Of a stretch of DNA of 62,500 nt, positions 17,201 through 41,842 are shown in pieces. Numbering within the stretch: the stretch's first letter is position 1; every line of letters starts with the position of its first letter. Source of the DNA: Glandiceps talaboti (lineage: Eukaryota > Hemichordata > Enteropneusta > Spengelidae). The notes beneath the pieces are model-generated. The model worked only from the letters and a program-made list of their open reading frames with translations, had not been told where the DNA came from and ran no database searches. Made by a program: the position numbers and the translations under genes. Where the stretch lies: positions 19,350,650-19,413,149 of the forward strand of contig NC_135559.1 in the NCBI RefSeq assembly GCF_964340395.1. Reading direction: 5' to 3'.

Positions 17201-19173
17201 ATGAGCAAAAATGTTGAATCCCCTTTCAGACTATGTTTTGATGGTTCCCCCATTTCCACCTCAACCCCCCCTTACCATCGTAAATTCTGCTCGTTCCCTT
17301 AGAAAAGAATTGACAATGGCAAAATAAATAATTCACTCTTTGCTGATGGCATTATCGTTAAAATAACAACATCTATCTATATAGAATTCGAGCACTTTTC
17401 ATACATTTTTGACATCCTACGGGTTATATTGTAACAGTTATTCATAACACACCAAATTCATAACTACACTTGTAAATAGCCTACAACTTGAAACCGGTCG
17501 TGTTTAGATTGTACTCTTGCTTTTCTCCTACCACGCCGGACATTTTGCTGCGGGAAACTCTGATCTAGGTTTGAATAAAACGGATGCTCGCGAAATGCAA
17601 GGCGTGTTAGGACGGTGGAAGGAGAGACAAAATGCACACACCAGGGCTGAATAGAAAACTAACTTGTAAATACTTACCAGCACGTTCGTCTTGTGTAAGA
17701 TTTTCAAAAGTGTATTCGCGAACTAGAGCCTCCTGTACCATTTTAATAAAATAAAAAATTAATGATAATCAAAAGCTGCTGGTAACGTTACATAGGTCTA
17801 AGTCTATCTATACAGGGGAAGCAATTATGACTACATACATATTATGGTTTTATATGAATATGCAATGAATGTTGAGGGTCTGAGCTTATTCAATTCAAAT
17901 GTCAATGTATATATATTATCATTATTATTGTAAAATATCTTTATTCGGGGTAAAACTCAAAAAGCGTGATGAACAACGCATGGTATGGCAAAGCGTTAAA
18001 GGGTTGGCTTCTTTCCATGGAGGCCATTATACAGATACACTTGATGACCAACTTACCATTCTTATTTTTGGTGAAAAATACGTATTACCTTTGAAGTGCT
18101 ATCATGAGATACATATTCAGGACAAATCAAAAACATTGTGTGGTTCCGATTACGCTCAATTTTAGAATAGGTGGGGTAGGTAGATTTTTTTATTATATTT
18201 TATATTGTCTTTTTAAGTTGACATCCAGTCGTGAGACTTGACAATTTTTGTGATTTGATATTTGTTTCTCGAATACATAAATAAAGGTTTAGGGTCGGCA
18301 GTAAAACCTAGGTGGGATCGGGTTCCCGGCGGTGATCCTTATATGAAGATCGATCAAACTCAACAACTAACGTAGGGAAATATGGGCTATAAAAGGCCTT
18401 CGATCGGTAACAACGGTACGCGACGCCGCAACGTTGGAGATTTTGGCCGTGGCATGATTTATAATGACTAGCATAGCATGCACTACATTGTGTTCATCAT
18501 GGAGGTCGTAATGACAACAATAACATGCTGGCAAAGTGTTTCAAAATGTGAGGTTCCGTTGTAAACAGTGCCAACAAAAGGTACTTGGTTACGTTTCCAT
18601 TGATCAGCACAGCGTCAACTATAACACACACACATAGGTTCATTTGTATACAAATACTGCTCTACTCTTTTCAATTTTCTAACGTTTTCAATTTGCAAGT
18701 AATCACAAGTTCACAATTTATTCTAATTACTAATTCAAGACTCCGCGTTTGCCAATTTGACCGTTACCATGATGACCATTTTCAAACGGGGTCACTGGCT
18801 ATGAATAACAGGTGTGTTAAGTTGAAAATTGTACAGTGTTGACTATATGTACTTTCAAATGTATCGATGCTTTAATACTAAATACATTCGACGATACAGT
18901 AACAAAATAAACGTAGCCTAGCAACGCATATAGCATTCATATTATGATCACTCAACACACTTTCACTTGCCGTTTATACAAATTAGCTACCACAGATTGT
19001 CACTTCACAGTTCATATATTCTAAACTCACCAAGTACGTAACACCGATCGACACGTTCATACAAGTACCGTGTGCGTTCGATCACATTGTTTTACATTCT
19101 AGATATACACAAGGATTGTTAGACACATTTAGATTCATGATATATATAACAGATAGTCCGACAAACTCACCAT
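14255..19173 (-). CDS. Calmodulin-like gene 3 (complete, five exons, N-terminal extension)
   Basis: Four-EF-hand calmodulin-like protein. The joined coding exons are 19173-19171, 17732-17678, 16198-16055, 15142-14888 and 14286-14255. Lengths of 3, 55, 144, 255 and 32 nt give 162 residues plus stop. Exon 2 is 24 nt longer than the CALM equivalent and adds an extension (MEALVREYTFENLTQDERA). The loops are DTDNNNKIDREE, DLDVNGTIDFDE, DKNGDGTVSVTE and DANKDGIINYKE, all with Glu at position 12. The C-terminus is EFAELMCKLN. Intron 4 starts with GCAAGT instead of GT. The protein is the most diverged of the three (for example the linker NPCKKDVDDMFAQ). Paralogy is seen directly. A calcium-sensor role is inferred from the loops. 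Confidence 0.88.
14888..15142 (-). CDS. Exon 4 of calmodulin-like gene 3 (EF-hands 2-4)
   Basis: A 255-nt exon, nine nt longer than in gene 2. It encodes NGTIDFDEFCHLMVR, a linker, then EF loops 3 and 4. Its 3' end reads AACTACAAAG followed by GCAAGT, a non-canonical but known GC donor class. Acceptor TTTGCAG. Confidence 0.9.
15836..15925. repeat. CAAA, GCAT and CACG microsatellite cluster
   Basis: CAAA/CAGA repeats merge into short GCAT and CACGCA repeats, in intron 3 of calmodulin-like gene 3. Confidence 0.85.
16055..16198 (-). CDS. Exon 3 of calmodulin-like gene 3 (EF-hand 1)
   Basis: A 144-nt exon with TTTCAG acceptor and GTAAG donor. It encodes EFREMFTIFDTDNNNKID through the linker LGQNPCKKDV. 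It lies within a longer open stretch and is identified by homology. Confidence 0.9.
17678..17732 (-). CDS. Exon 2 of calmodulin-like gene 3 (extended)
   Basis: A 55-nt exon, acceptor TGGTACAG, donor GTAAG. It encodes EALVREYTFENLTQDERA. The last ten residues align with calmodulin ADQLTEEQIA, and the first eight are an extension not seen in genes 1 and 2. Confidence 0.78.
18742..18822 (-). promoter_or_regulatory. Conserved intron-1 element, gene 3
   Basis: Third copy of the intron-1 block. The X-box-like core is GTTACCATGATGAC (18763-18776), one base away from the gene 1 and 2 form. Distance to the ATG is again about 395 bases. Confidence 0.45.
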
Positions 19174-19215
19174 TTTTATTCTGTGTCCTACGCCAGCAGT
19201 ATTGTACACGACCTA
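19171..19215 (-). CDS. Exon 1 of calmodulin-like gene 3 (5' UTR plus ATG)
   Basis: Ends at ATG followed by donor GTGAG (complement of 19166-19170). The leader with ACTGCTGGCGTAGGACACAG matches genes 1 and 2. The 5' boundary is approximate. Confidence 0.7.
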
Positions 19216-19254
19216 AATGCGCTTACATGTATGTATTGAACACGTCTTGGATAC

Positions 19255-19430
19255 CGCGCCAAACAATCCGAGTCGGCGTTATTGTGATCGACCTATTAAA
19301 AGTCTAAGACTTATAACGTGACACAAGGGCATCTTCTTTTGTCCCGGTGCTGACATGCGCAGATTTCATCATAGTTTATAAAGGCACACAAAATGTACGA
19401 TATACGTACCGCTCTACTCAAATTTCAGAA
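19255..19430 (-). promoter_or_regulatory. Conserved upstream block of calmodulin-like gene 3
   Basis: Shares AACAATCCGAGT, ATAACGTGACA, GTGCTGACATGCGCAGAT and ATACGTACCGCTCTACT with gene 2 at the same distance from the ATG. A TTTATAAAC run near 19377 on the minus strand could act as a TATA element. Confidence 0.5.
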
Positions 19431-19671
19431 AACCAAGTTCGAAGTATTATGTAAATCAATACATACCAACCACTACTGATGGTCTTGCCAACATTTTGTG
19501 AACGGATTTCTACCGTTTAATGTCAAAATAAAGAACCTACAGTCGAGTCACGCGAACAATTTAGTAAACAACCAAAACCAATTCCATACTAACATTATTA
19601 TGACAAATCCGTTTAGGCGAATGTTTGTTTCGGATAACATGACATCAGAAAATAGGGTAGGTAGGTTAGAA

Positions 19672-19752
19672 TTTTAATTAATTAATTAATTAATTAATTA
19701 ATTAATTAATTAATTAATTAATTAATTAATTAATTAATTAATTAATTAATTA
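19672..19752. repeat. AATT tetranucleotide array
   Basis: About 19 TTAA/AATT units, followed by short TTCG repeats near 19,790. Confidence 0.95.
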
Positions 19753-19759
19753 TTTGGTC

Positions 19760-21185
19760 ATTTATTTAATCAATTATTCATTTGTTTGTTCGTTCGTTCG
19801 TTCGTTTATTTGTTTAGTTATGTGTGTATTTATTTATCTAATTAACTTATTTATTCATTTGCATACTATACTGTTTAAAATCAACTTACAGACTAGTCTA
19901 AAAGACATGACAATTGACCAACAACAAAAAGAAAGAGACGTACGATAAAAACGCTTCGCGGAATGTATTTTAGTGGGAGAGGTTGTATATTTACTTAATC
20001 CAGCTGCTATGCCAGGCCGCAGCAAGAAATATCACAAGAATTTGCGCGTACCGTATAAATTAGCACAATTCATTTTACCTGTGATACCGTCTGAAAAACG
20101 TTCATTGGAATAAACTGTACCCTAAGGTAGTTCATCATAATCGTATAAGGCATGGTAACCTAGACTGACATGTTTAATTGGTTGTACGCCAGATATGAAT
20201 TCGCCAACGACTTGTTCTGAGAGCGACGAACAGCGCCACCAACAACATACCATTCGGATACAGTAACTGATACGACGATAGAGTTTCATTCACAGTCTTC
20301 TACCGGAAGTTACAGTTTTCATGTCAATACGAATAACTCGCCATTAAAAAATATATGAATTGTTAAAATTTCCTGTGACCATACTATTGCAAGTGGTTGT
20401 CTGAGAGAAACAAATAATACTACAGTTACATATAGTGTAGATTTAAGCAATTATTTTGATTTCAAAGTAACCGGTTGAATAATTTTTTTTTATGATGTCA
20501 AGGATTAACTAAGATGAAGTTATTTATGAAATGAAAGATAAATACAGTTATAGATCAATACGCAAATAGTGTAGAGTGTAGAGAGAAGCTAGGAAAGGGT
20601 TTGTTATCAGGAATCCAATGAAAAGCAATAGAGAGGAGGAAAAGGAGAGGCAGAGAAACACGAAGAAAATTATTATTATTATTTTTTTCTAATCGACCGA
20701 ACGGCCAACCGACCCATAGTTGCCATGAAAAAGTAATGAGAAACATTAAAAAAATAGGGCCACCCTTACGAAGTTCATGTCAATATACCTATACAGCAAT
20801 GGGAGACTGAGTTTTAAATATTTATTGATAATTTTTGTTATTAAATTATACATATTCACAATCTTAGCTTTGCTGTGCCATCAACTACCATATTTTGATT
20901 GATTGAAGTTCAAAATGATAGTTTGTAGTTAATTTGATTAAATAGGTATTTTGAACAATAATGTGAATTACATTTAACCCATCCTATCACTGCAGCATTA
21001 TATCAACAATCCAAAATGGAGACTTTGTGTGTATGACAACGTAGAAATATAGTTATACAGTTGGTCAGTAGGCACTGGTTTAGAAAAAAAATATGAAATA
21101 GAATATATAGACTGGTTGGGTGTATTATCTACAAAATAATATACATTTTAGTTGCGAAGATCCGACTAAACATCCACAGGGGCGA
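19760..21185. other. Intergenic region, nothing recognised
   Basis: AT-rich sequence between the calmodulin-like cluster and the left edge of the segmental duplication. No splice-consistent coding exon, RNA gene or transposon terminus was recognised. Confidence 0.5.
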
Positions 21186-21392
21186 CCGTAGTTCAATTCC
21201 CAGATTGACAATGTAGTCACAGTTGTGAATATAAATATCATTATATCATGCGAGAGCCAAGTTGAATAACAAACTGGAATATACTCTGGTCGTTCTACGT
21301 CACGATAAGGCGCGTTCTATGTGACGACAACGCGTGGCTACGCCACTGGTTCTGCATGTGTTCGAACTGAGTCAAATTTAAACGTTCAAAAT

Positions 21393-21638
21393 AGGGAACT
21401 TGCAAACCCGCCATGTTGAATGTTGCGTCATGGGAAATATGATAATAAGTACTAATCTATAGGCATTGTAAACGATATTGTTACAATGTTTATAACCACG
21501 AATGATCAATTTATAGTCACCTTGATCTTTGTGGGAGGTTTATTTTATCCGTAGCTCCAGATTAGGTATTCCGATAACCACAGATAATCCCATAGTCCTT
21601 TGCGTCTGAGTATGCCCAGTCTGGATTGCAAGTTCCCT
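21393..21638. mobile_element. MITE, 246 bp, AT target duplication
   Basis: Terminal inverted repeats AGGGAACTTGCAA (21393-21405) and its complement (21626-21638), perfect over 13 bases. It is flanked by AT at 21391-21392 and 21639-21640. The paralogous site at 42,191-42,197 reads AAAATTG with a single AT and no insert, so the empty site is preserved. No coding capacity. Confidence 0.85.
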
Positions 21639-22419
21639 ATTGTCACTGCATTCACCGAGTTTACTTTGATTTTCATGGCACTGGTGTAATGATGGTATTG
21701 TCCAATATTTTCTTTATTCAGCCGGAAAATACTCGTGACCTAAGCATTGTACAACCGACATTTGTAGTAATTGCCACCATTTGTACTAAACCGACATGAA
21801 ATTACCTACATTTTAAAGAAATTGCCGACATTTTTAATAAACTGACATTTATAATACATTTCTGTGAACGAAAATTATAATACAAATTGCCGATATTTGT
21901 AATAAATTTCTTTAAAATTGTGTAATAATCTTCAACAGTAATTATTGCAATTAGAGAGTAACGTAAACTGAACTCTCCATGTACATAACGTAGGTTGACA
22001 AGTTGACATTGTGATTATTTTGGTAATTTGACAGAATTTGTCACTATATGTATTGAATTCCATACTGCCGAATCTTTCTAATCAAGTTGTCAGACGAGTC
22101 GAAAGCATAACAAGATTACCTGTACAACATATCTATATAAATATCACAACTAACCGTGCAACATTTCCGTGTTTTACCTCTTCCTTGTATCATTATATCA
22201 AAATCTAAAAATACATATCTCGATTTCATTATAGCTTCAGCCATACAACTACACACTTTTACAAACTTTAACATGTTGACGTGCTTTCATTTGAGACACT
22301 CAACAATACCTGATACCGTGAATGTCTGTCAATGTGCACGTGGTAAGCGTATTGTCTTGTTTTGAACAAAGTAAATTATATATGAAATAGAAGGAAATGA
22401 AAAAAAATGGGAGATTTAC

Positions 22420-22567
22420 GTTTAAATACGTAAGGCCGGATATTGGATCAATATGGTAGAACAGATAATCTATTTCCTCATCCTTGTCTACATAAAAAGA
22501 AATGCTATTTAGAGCTCTTTCCAATAGATTGAATGTATCTTTACTTGTTGTTTCCCGGTTCATAACC
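22420..22567 (-). CDS. Putative isolated exon, unknown protein (copy 1)
   Basis: A 148-nt open stretch on the minus strand with acceptor ACTTCAG and possible donor GTAAAT. It encodes VMNRETTSKDTFNLLERA, then NSISFYVDKDEEIDYLFYHI and PISGLTYLN. The sequence looks protein-like, with acidic and aromatic residues and no low complexity, but I do not recognise the family and found no partner exons on this strand. The duplicated copy at 43075-43222 keeps the frame and both splice sites. It could also be a relic or chance frame. Confidence 0.4.
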
Positions 22568-24059
22568 CTGAAGTAACGCATGCGCAGACCCCCCCCCTCC
22601 GCAATACCAAACAACTGATCAAAATTATGTGACATGGTTTGAGTGTGCACGCTCATGTATCTGTGTAAATGGGAGATGGGAATGCAGTTGTATATTGAAC
22701 ATAATCAAGTACATCACAAAACCGTGGTATTCGTAGGATATACCATGTTCCTCTTTGTATATCCTTTACTTACCTTTGTGTACATGTGCGATCGAAATTC
22801 GCAATTTTGTCGGTTCGAAAGTTAACCAGATTTAAACTGAATGCCTTACGTAAGGGTATAGTCTTGCAATTTTATGATTTATGCAAGAAATTTAACTCTA
22901 TATCTGTGATTTTTCAAGTCCCAATGAAAGTAAGTTGTCAAAAATGTTCTTTTAAATGCCCGCTTCCTATTCTCAGCACAGGAAGCTTGACATCCTCGAC
23001 TAGATACCCGGGATATGCACACCTGTCAAGTTTCCACGGCAAATAATAAACGAAATTCAAACCCACATAACATTGCTATAATTACGCATCTGAAAGTTTA
23101 CATACTTACAACTTAATACAGTGAAGTGGTACGGTATAATTGCCCTACTTCGTCACTGGGTAAAGTGTACACATTCCTATTTCGACCGACAGACGTACCA
23201 TCTAGTATCTGCTCCAAATCCTATAAGTTTCTGCTGCACCAACACAACGATCGGCATGAGTTTACAAGTCAGTCTGTCTATTCGTTGCATGTAGACTATT
23301 TCACACTCCTTTAATCACTATGGGAAAATTGTCAAGATTATGTTGAGCGGCGTGCCCTCACTGTACACTAATTATATAGAGGGCATTGTATAAGTCACCA
23401 TTATTGATACCTTGTTTCAAAATTTTCTTCATAGGCTAGGCGAGGCTTGGTCTATTTTTCATATTTTGACCACATATATTTCGGTATAAATTGTAGATTA
23501 TTACACTTCATGATATGTGAGAGTGTATTTATATCCTGAGATACAGAGCTAGATAAATGATTATGTACAATCCTTACAACAAACAGCGGTAGTTTGTTAT
23601 TGGGAAAAATCAGTAAAGAACACGGTAAAAAGGAGACGGTTTGAGGTCAATATAATACTTCCTAAAGTTGTAATCAAAATCTAAAAATATACAATTTCTC
23701 TTTTTTTATCTGCGTATTAGTGTGTGAAATTTGAAAATGACATGTCCATATTTGACGAAATTGAAACAATGATAGATATTTCACATGTTTGTGAACTCCG
23801 CACTCATTGTAAACATATTTTTGTTTTCTGGTGAGTTTGCATCACTTAAATACCCTGCCTCGATCTTCTTTTTTCTCGTGTTTGTCCAGCCAATGCAGAG
23901 TGCAGATCCAAAGGAAACACACAATAACGCTCCCTACATCAATTGCTCCTTCAGGGAAGACAACTGCAGAACTAATCATGAACAATTAACAAACATTTGC
24001 CTCGTTACACCACTTTAGGCAATGTTTGCTGACCAGAAACAACAACTTTCGTTTGTGTG

Positions 24060-24410
24060 GCCACCTCGTCTAATTACCGAAATATGCCAATAAATTATTA
24101 AAACTATAAGCTAAATCGATAATACTTTCAGGACAGTTGCTCTTTGGTATCGCAAATGTATGTACCAAGTTATAATGAATTTGCAGCGTGCACTCTTGAG
24201 ATATAGCCTCATTACCGAAAACCATTAATTACGTAAATTGCTCATTAATATTCATGGATGTTTACCAAAACCTAATCAGTTTTGCCATTACCCTATGAAA
24301 CACGTCTACAAAATTTTGCTTGAATTGAGCCAGTCGTTTTTTAGAAAAATGGTGACACACACAGAGACTTCATCCCTAATATATAGACTTCCTTACGGAA
24401 GGGAAAACTG
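24060..24410 (-). repeat. Dispersed repeat family, reverse unit upstream of gene A
   Basis: Reverse complement of the family unit, with AACCATTAATTACGTAAATT and ending in the palindrome CTTCCTTACGGAAGG. Its duplicate is near 44,770-45,115. Confidence 0.6.
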
Positions 24411-24669
24411 ATGGTTTATCAGGATTTGTGATATCATACATTTCAATTGCATGCGGATATGTATTTTAAGCACCGATTGCTACGCCTATATCGCATTGCA
24501 TACAGCACATTTAAAACGGAAATTCTGTTTGTTGAACTCCAATAGTGATACTCGACTATGTTGAATACAGACGTAACAAACTTCAACCATGTATCACTAG
24601 AACCACTCTGTCATGATCAGTCGCTTGTCGTAACCTTTCTCACAAGGCGTTCTATACTTGTAGGACTAA

Positions 24670-36905
<12,236 letters not shown>

Positions 36906-37589
36906 GTAAGTGTATGCTATCAGTATCGACCTTTTATGAAAGAATGTACACACTGCTGAGACCAGATTAGACACATAGTAAAATAGAATATCCTACATGC
37001 AAATTGATTTTAGAAAGGTAATGTCACAGTACTAAACCATTCCTCTTTATGCTGATTTGGTTAAACTCTTGAAATGAATATGAGACTAATGGGAATGGAC
37101 TGTTGGAGGAAAGAACAAAGTGTTTGTCAGTAAACAACACACCTTGTGATTATAACTAGGTGGATGACAGATAAGGGATCACTCTGTTAAATCTTGTCTA
37201 TTTTCATATATAACATTTTCTTTAATGACAAAATTTACTCTTTTTGTTAAGACGCATGTCCAAACTCAAATATTTTGTGAAAACTAACAACACAAATATT
37301 ACAACTACTTGCATAAATGATTTAAGCTCATGTGTACAAATGTTCACCTATGTTCATAAATTTACACAGTCATGTAACTTCATTTTGCACCAAGAAATAC
37401 CAGTTGCTCTGCAAAGCTTTTGTCAGGTATCCACCATGGAGTCATCAGAAGTCACAACAGATACATTACTTCAGACAAATATCCCAAATTCTGTACTTGC
37501 ATGGAAGTGTAGGCAGGAAGAACATTGCCCTGTTGGATTTAGTGTCTGAGATTTCACAGGTGCTATGGACTTGGACTCCTAGAACTCAA

Positions 37590-38800
37590 ACGAAAATCAA
37601 ACGAAATTCGGCACACGTACGCGTGTTCCGTAGGGTAATGACAAGAACTGATTAGGCTTTGGTAAACAATGGTTTTCGGTAATTAGGCTATATCTCAAGA
37701 ATGCATGCTTCAAATTTATCATAACTTGGTACATACATTTGCGATACTAAAGCGCATCTGTCCTGTAAATATTATCGATTTCACTTTTAGTTTTAATTAA
37801 GTTATTGACAAATTTTCGGTATTTAGACGTGGGTGGGGTGACGACGCATTTTATTTTGTTAATTGTTCATGGTTAGTTCTGCAGTTGTCTTCCGTGAAGT
37901 AGCAAGTAATCTAGGGAGAGTTATTTTGTGTTTTCCTTGGATCTGTAGTCTGCATTGGCTGGACAAACACAAGGAAAAAGAAGATCAAGGTGGGGTATTT
38001 AAGTGATGCAAACTCATCAGAAAACAATTCTCTTTTTTTTCCTTGGCCTACGGTGATAACGTTAACAAAATAGCGTTTTTTTCAGTAGGTTTATATTAGG
38101 CGCAGTGTTCACAAACAGGTGAAATATTTATCATCGTTTCAATTTCGTCAAATATGGACATATCATTTTGAAATTTCACACACTAATGCACAGATGAATA
38201 AAATAGAAATCGTATCTTTTTAGATTTTCGATTAGAAGTTTAGGAAGTATTATATTGACCTCGAACCGTCTCCTTTTTACCATGTTCTTTTCCGATTTTT
38301 CCCGATAACAGACTACCGCTGTTTGTTGCAAGGCTTGTAATCGTTTATCTAGCTTGGTATCTCAGGATATAAATACACTCTCACATATTTATCAAGTGTA
38401 ATAATCTATCATTTATACCGAAATGTATGTGGTGAAAATAGACCAAGCCTACGAAGAAAATTGTTGGCCTTCAATTCAACACTGTTGCATGCTCACTGCC
38501 TACCTAAAAATCGATACTGATACTAGTATTTCTATTCAGCAGTCCATTGTGTGGGTTTGCAACAATGTATTGATACTAGTGGTGACCTCTATATAATTAG
38601 TGTACAGTGAGGGCGCGCCACCCAACAAAATCTTGACAATTTTCCTGTAGCTATTAAATCCAACCTATGATACACTCACAAATATGATCGGAACAATTAC
38701 TGGATGAATCGGGAATGACTTAGCTAATTATGGTGCACAGACATAGCGCTAAATGTCTTGCATAAATCATGAAATTGCAAGACTATACCCTTACGGAAGT
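37590..38800 (-). mobile_element. Inverted copy of the 22.85-24.36 kb repeat segment
   Basis: Matches the reverse complement of about 22,850-24,360: it ends GCAAGACTATACCCTTACGG and contains GACGAAATTGAAAC-type and CGGTAGTCTG-type blocks in inverted order. It lies directly in front of the decayed D4 exon. It appears to be a transposon-like unit bounded by the CTTACGGAAGG motif; exact ends are uncertain. Confidence 0.6.
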
Positions 38801-38822
38801 CTCTGGTTGTTGTTGATTCAAA

Positions 38823-39250
38823 CACCAAAGAATACAATAACAGACACAGATATCAAGATTGATGGAGGTGGAAAATTAGAAGAGGATAAACCCTCAAATG
38901 CAATTGACTTTAGTGTTGATATCACTTCATCAGGAAGCATTGATGACATAAAGGAGATGGTTTATGGAAGCTGAAATGTTACACCAGTCCTTATTCAGAC
39001 GGTGCTATTGTAATAGAAGTACTTAGTGATGATATTCTGAAGCCTTCTCAAAAAGACCAGGACCTAGATGCAGGTTCTACATATACTTTCCTAGGCATTT
39101 CTGCAGACATAAGCATGTCGGGAAAGTTTTGTTTTGAAGTATCTTATTTTTGCTGTGAACTAAGCAAAGATCCAGTTGCAGCTCCAGAATTTGTGATGAA
39201 AGGTTATCCTGCCAATAGAATGGAATGTGTACCACTTCCATGCCGTGAGT
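38823..39250 (+). pseudogene. Decayed D4 domain exon (frameshift, no acceptor)
   Basis: A fourth D domain in two frames. The first part reads TPKNTITDTDIKID to DDIKEMV. A single-base shift near 38,961-38,966 moves the rest into another frame, GLWKLKCYTSPYSDG to MECVPLPC, ending before GTGAG. No AG acceptor exists at the position equivalent to the other D exons. The upstream sequence is the end of an inverted repeat insert. Without the shift the first frame stops at TGA soon after. An assembly error could explain the frameshift but not the missing acceptor. Confidence 0.72.
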
Positions 39251-39341
39251 GACAAAGACGGTGCCACACACTCCCTTGAATACAAAACCACCCACTTGTA
39301 TTTTAGGGTTTCACATATAAAATGATTGATTGCTAGAAAGA

Positions 39342-39512
39342 TTGAGTAGAAAGTAACAATGGGTTGTATACTGGATAGAGAGTGAGTAGAAAGTAACAAT
39401 GGGTTGGATACTGGGTAGAGAATGGGTAGAAAGTGAGAATGGGTTTGATACTGGGTAGAGAATAGGTAGAAAGTGACAATGGGTTTGATACTGGGTAGAG
39501 AATGGGTAGAAC
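39342..39512. repeat. Short 40-bp minisatellite after decayed D4
   Basis: About four units of the same 40-base repeat found after D1 of genes A and B, in the same position relative to the exon. Confidence 0.88.
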
Positions 39513-39959
39513 ATTTTCAAAATAATACTTTAAAATAATGTCATCGTTGTCATGGAAACTGCCTCCTGTGACTTTGCACAAGAGAGTCCAGAGAGGCAAC
39601 ATCAGTTTTCTGATGGTCCAGATATTACGCTAACCAAATATGATGTCAAAAATTTTACTTCACGTCATGTAAGGTAACTCTTGTTTTAAACCACATTTTG
39701 GACCATGGCGTCCTTAATATAAATTAGCCAAAAGAAAATTTATGGCCATACTAAGAAGTAAAGTTTATCAACTATTCAAACCCGTTATTAATTTTTTTTT
39801 ATTTGTATTACCGGGAGAGACAAACGTTAAAATAGTGTTAGTCTCTCTATTATGGAAGTGGTCCTGAATGGTGCAATCATTTGAAAAGCTGTGAATTGAA
39901 TTGGTAAACGCTCCTTATTATTATAACTTAATTCTATCTTTAAACGAACATATTTGGTA

Positions 39960-40090
39960 ACAGTATAAGTTGTCAAAAAAAGAAAAGTCTAAAAAAGTTG
40001 AAAAAAAATTGAAAAAAAAGTTGAACAAAGAAGTTTAAAAAAGTTTTTAAAAAAGTTAAAAAATAAAAAAACTTTAACAAAAATATATTT
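39960..40090. repeat. A-rich low-complexity tract
   Basis: Irregular AAAAAAGTTG-type repeats. Nothing coding. Confidence 0.75.
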
Positions 40091-40374
40091 TTGACTTTCA
40101 ATTATATATAATCCTTATAAAACATTCATATAAAACGAAAAATACACAATAATCTCAAATAAATGATTTTAATTAAATAATTTTAACATGGAATAAAAGT
40201 GTGGACTCCTTTGAAAAACTATACATAAACAGTTAAAATTAGTTTGTAAATACGAAAGTTACAAAATACTACGCTCAAATAGAATAATATTTTTGGCCTC
40301 AACGGCTTGCCATATGTTAACATGATGTATTAATTGATTTAAAACTGTTTTCCTGTATTTATTGTGGATTCCAG

Positions 40375-40441
40375 ATTATTGTCATGCTAGCAACTGTGCC
40401 GATGGTTCAACCTGTGTAAACGACAATGATGGTTACACTTG
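40375..40441 (+). pseudogene. Broken EGF-like exon
   Basis: After an acceptor CCAG, the phase-1 frame encodes YCHASNCADGSTCVNDNDGYT with the spacing of the first half of an EGF domain. Where the fourth cysteine should be, the codon is TGA, closely followed by TAG. It fits as a remnant of gene A's 3' part. The half domain is short, so homology is moderately supported. Confidence 0.5.
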
Positions 40442-41641
40442 ATAGCACTATTTTTTTGTGTTGAGATTTACGTAATATTTCGAAATTCTAGCTTTATTTA
40501 ATTTGCCACAGATAGAGTTTTGATAAAATTAAAGATTATTTTTTGACGAAGCAAATGCTAAGTCAGTCTGTATGTATATTAGGTGTAATACTCACAGAAT
40601 ATTGACGTTAGAGGTCCATATTTATGTAGGTTTACATGGTAAAATGTGCAGGTTTATGGTTTTCTTTCTTGTGTGTATTTTTTTTTCAACATTAGTCAGC
40701 GATACCACACAATTCTACAGAATCAGATTATCCATTCTACGGTTGATGAAAAAATGCTATATGCTTTATGTTCCAATGTGTTATGAATAAGTTAAGGTTT
40801 TTAAACATACTTTTGCGCATGCCAGCATCACGTGATCTGTCTACTTTCTCCTCAGGTAATGAGTAGTTGTCTTTATTCCTTGACGAAATAAAATAAGGAC
40901 AGAAAAATTTGTAACCCCACTTTAAAAAGTATTTTTTTTATCTGAGAAGAGTGGCCTACTCTCAACAAGCAAACAGACTTATAGAAAGGTGGAATGGTAA
41001 TACAAAGATAGGTGCGGCCCAAGAGGCGCCCTTTGTGTCCAATATTTCTGACCGTGTCTTTTGTAGGCCTTCAGTGAACACGAACTGACCCAGAGCGTTT
41101 TTTCACTCAGTAGGCCTTCAGTGAACACGGGCCCAGGAGACGAGGGGTCATTGATAGAAAAAAACTAACGTAAAGTGATCTGACATGGCAATATAGATGA
41201 GTCGACTGGTTCCACTCGAGCGTCAGCAACGGCAGTACATCTACACGGGTGATAATATGATTAATGGTATGACCGGCGCGATGAGTAGGACCAGAGATTA
41301 TTATGCAGCCACATCATTATGCATGTCATTATCCAGCCACAGAACTCAGCTCAGAGACATATGCCAAAAACATGCATGGTGAAATTTTCAAAACACATTG
41401 TCAAAAGTCATTCAAAAATTACATCAGTAGTTGAATTTCACGGACAACGATGTCACACTGCATTGCACAACTATCACAAATAGAGGTTTTTACGATGTTG
41501 TAATGTTAGCATTTCTACGTACGTTAGTGGTTGTATGAAAGGTGATAGATGTGTCCAAAAGAGGTGTATTAATTCACTGTTTACACTGATGATGATGGTC
41601 AATGTTCGCCAATCCATGAATAGAAAGGGACCCATATTTTC

Positions 41642-41644
<3 letters not shown>

Positions 41645-41689
<45 letters not shown>

Positions 41690-41716
41690 AAACCACAACA
41701 ACAACAACAACATCAT
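41645..41716. repeat. CAA microsatellite
   Basis: About 20 CAA units then CAT units, outside the duplication. Confidence 0.92.
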
Positions 41717-41773
41717 CATCGTAACTGTACAGGTTGATGATGTTTACAAATAAATCCAAAGTAGTTCCGACCA

Positions 41774-41842
41774 TATTACTATACTATGACGTCAAAGTAT
41801 AGTAATACGAAATGTATGGATTTCATATTACTATACTTTGAC
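41774..41842. repeat. Palindrome and direct repeat containing a TGACGTCA core
   Basis: ATTACTATAC (41775-41784) and GTATAGTAAT (41797-41806) are inverted around TATGACGTCAAA. A third related copy ATTACTATACTTTGACGTGA follows at 41,828. Confidence 0.55.

Noticed and set aside
23785-24018. A plus-strand 77-codon frame with a hydrophobic start, repeated at 44493
   Set aside because: Lies in a dispersed repeat whose other copies (25.9-26.4 and 37.6-38.8 kb) do not keep the frame.
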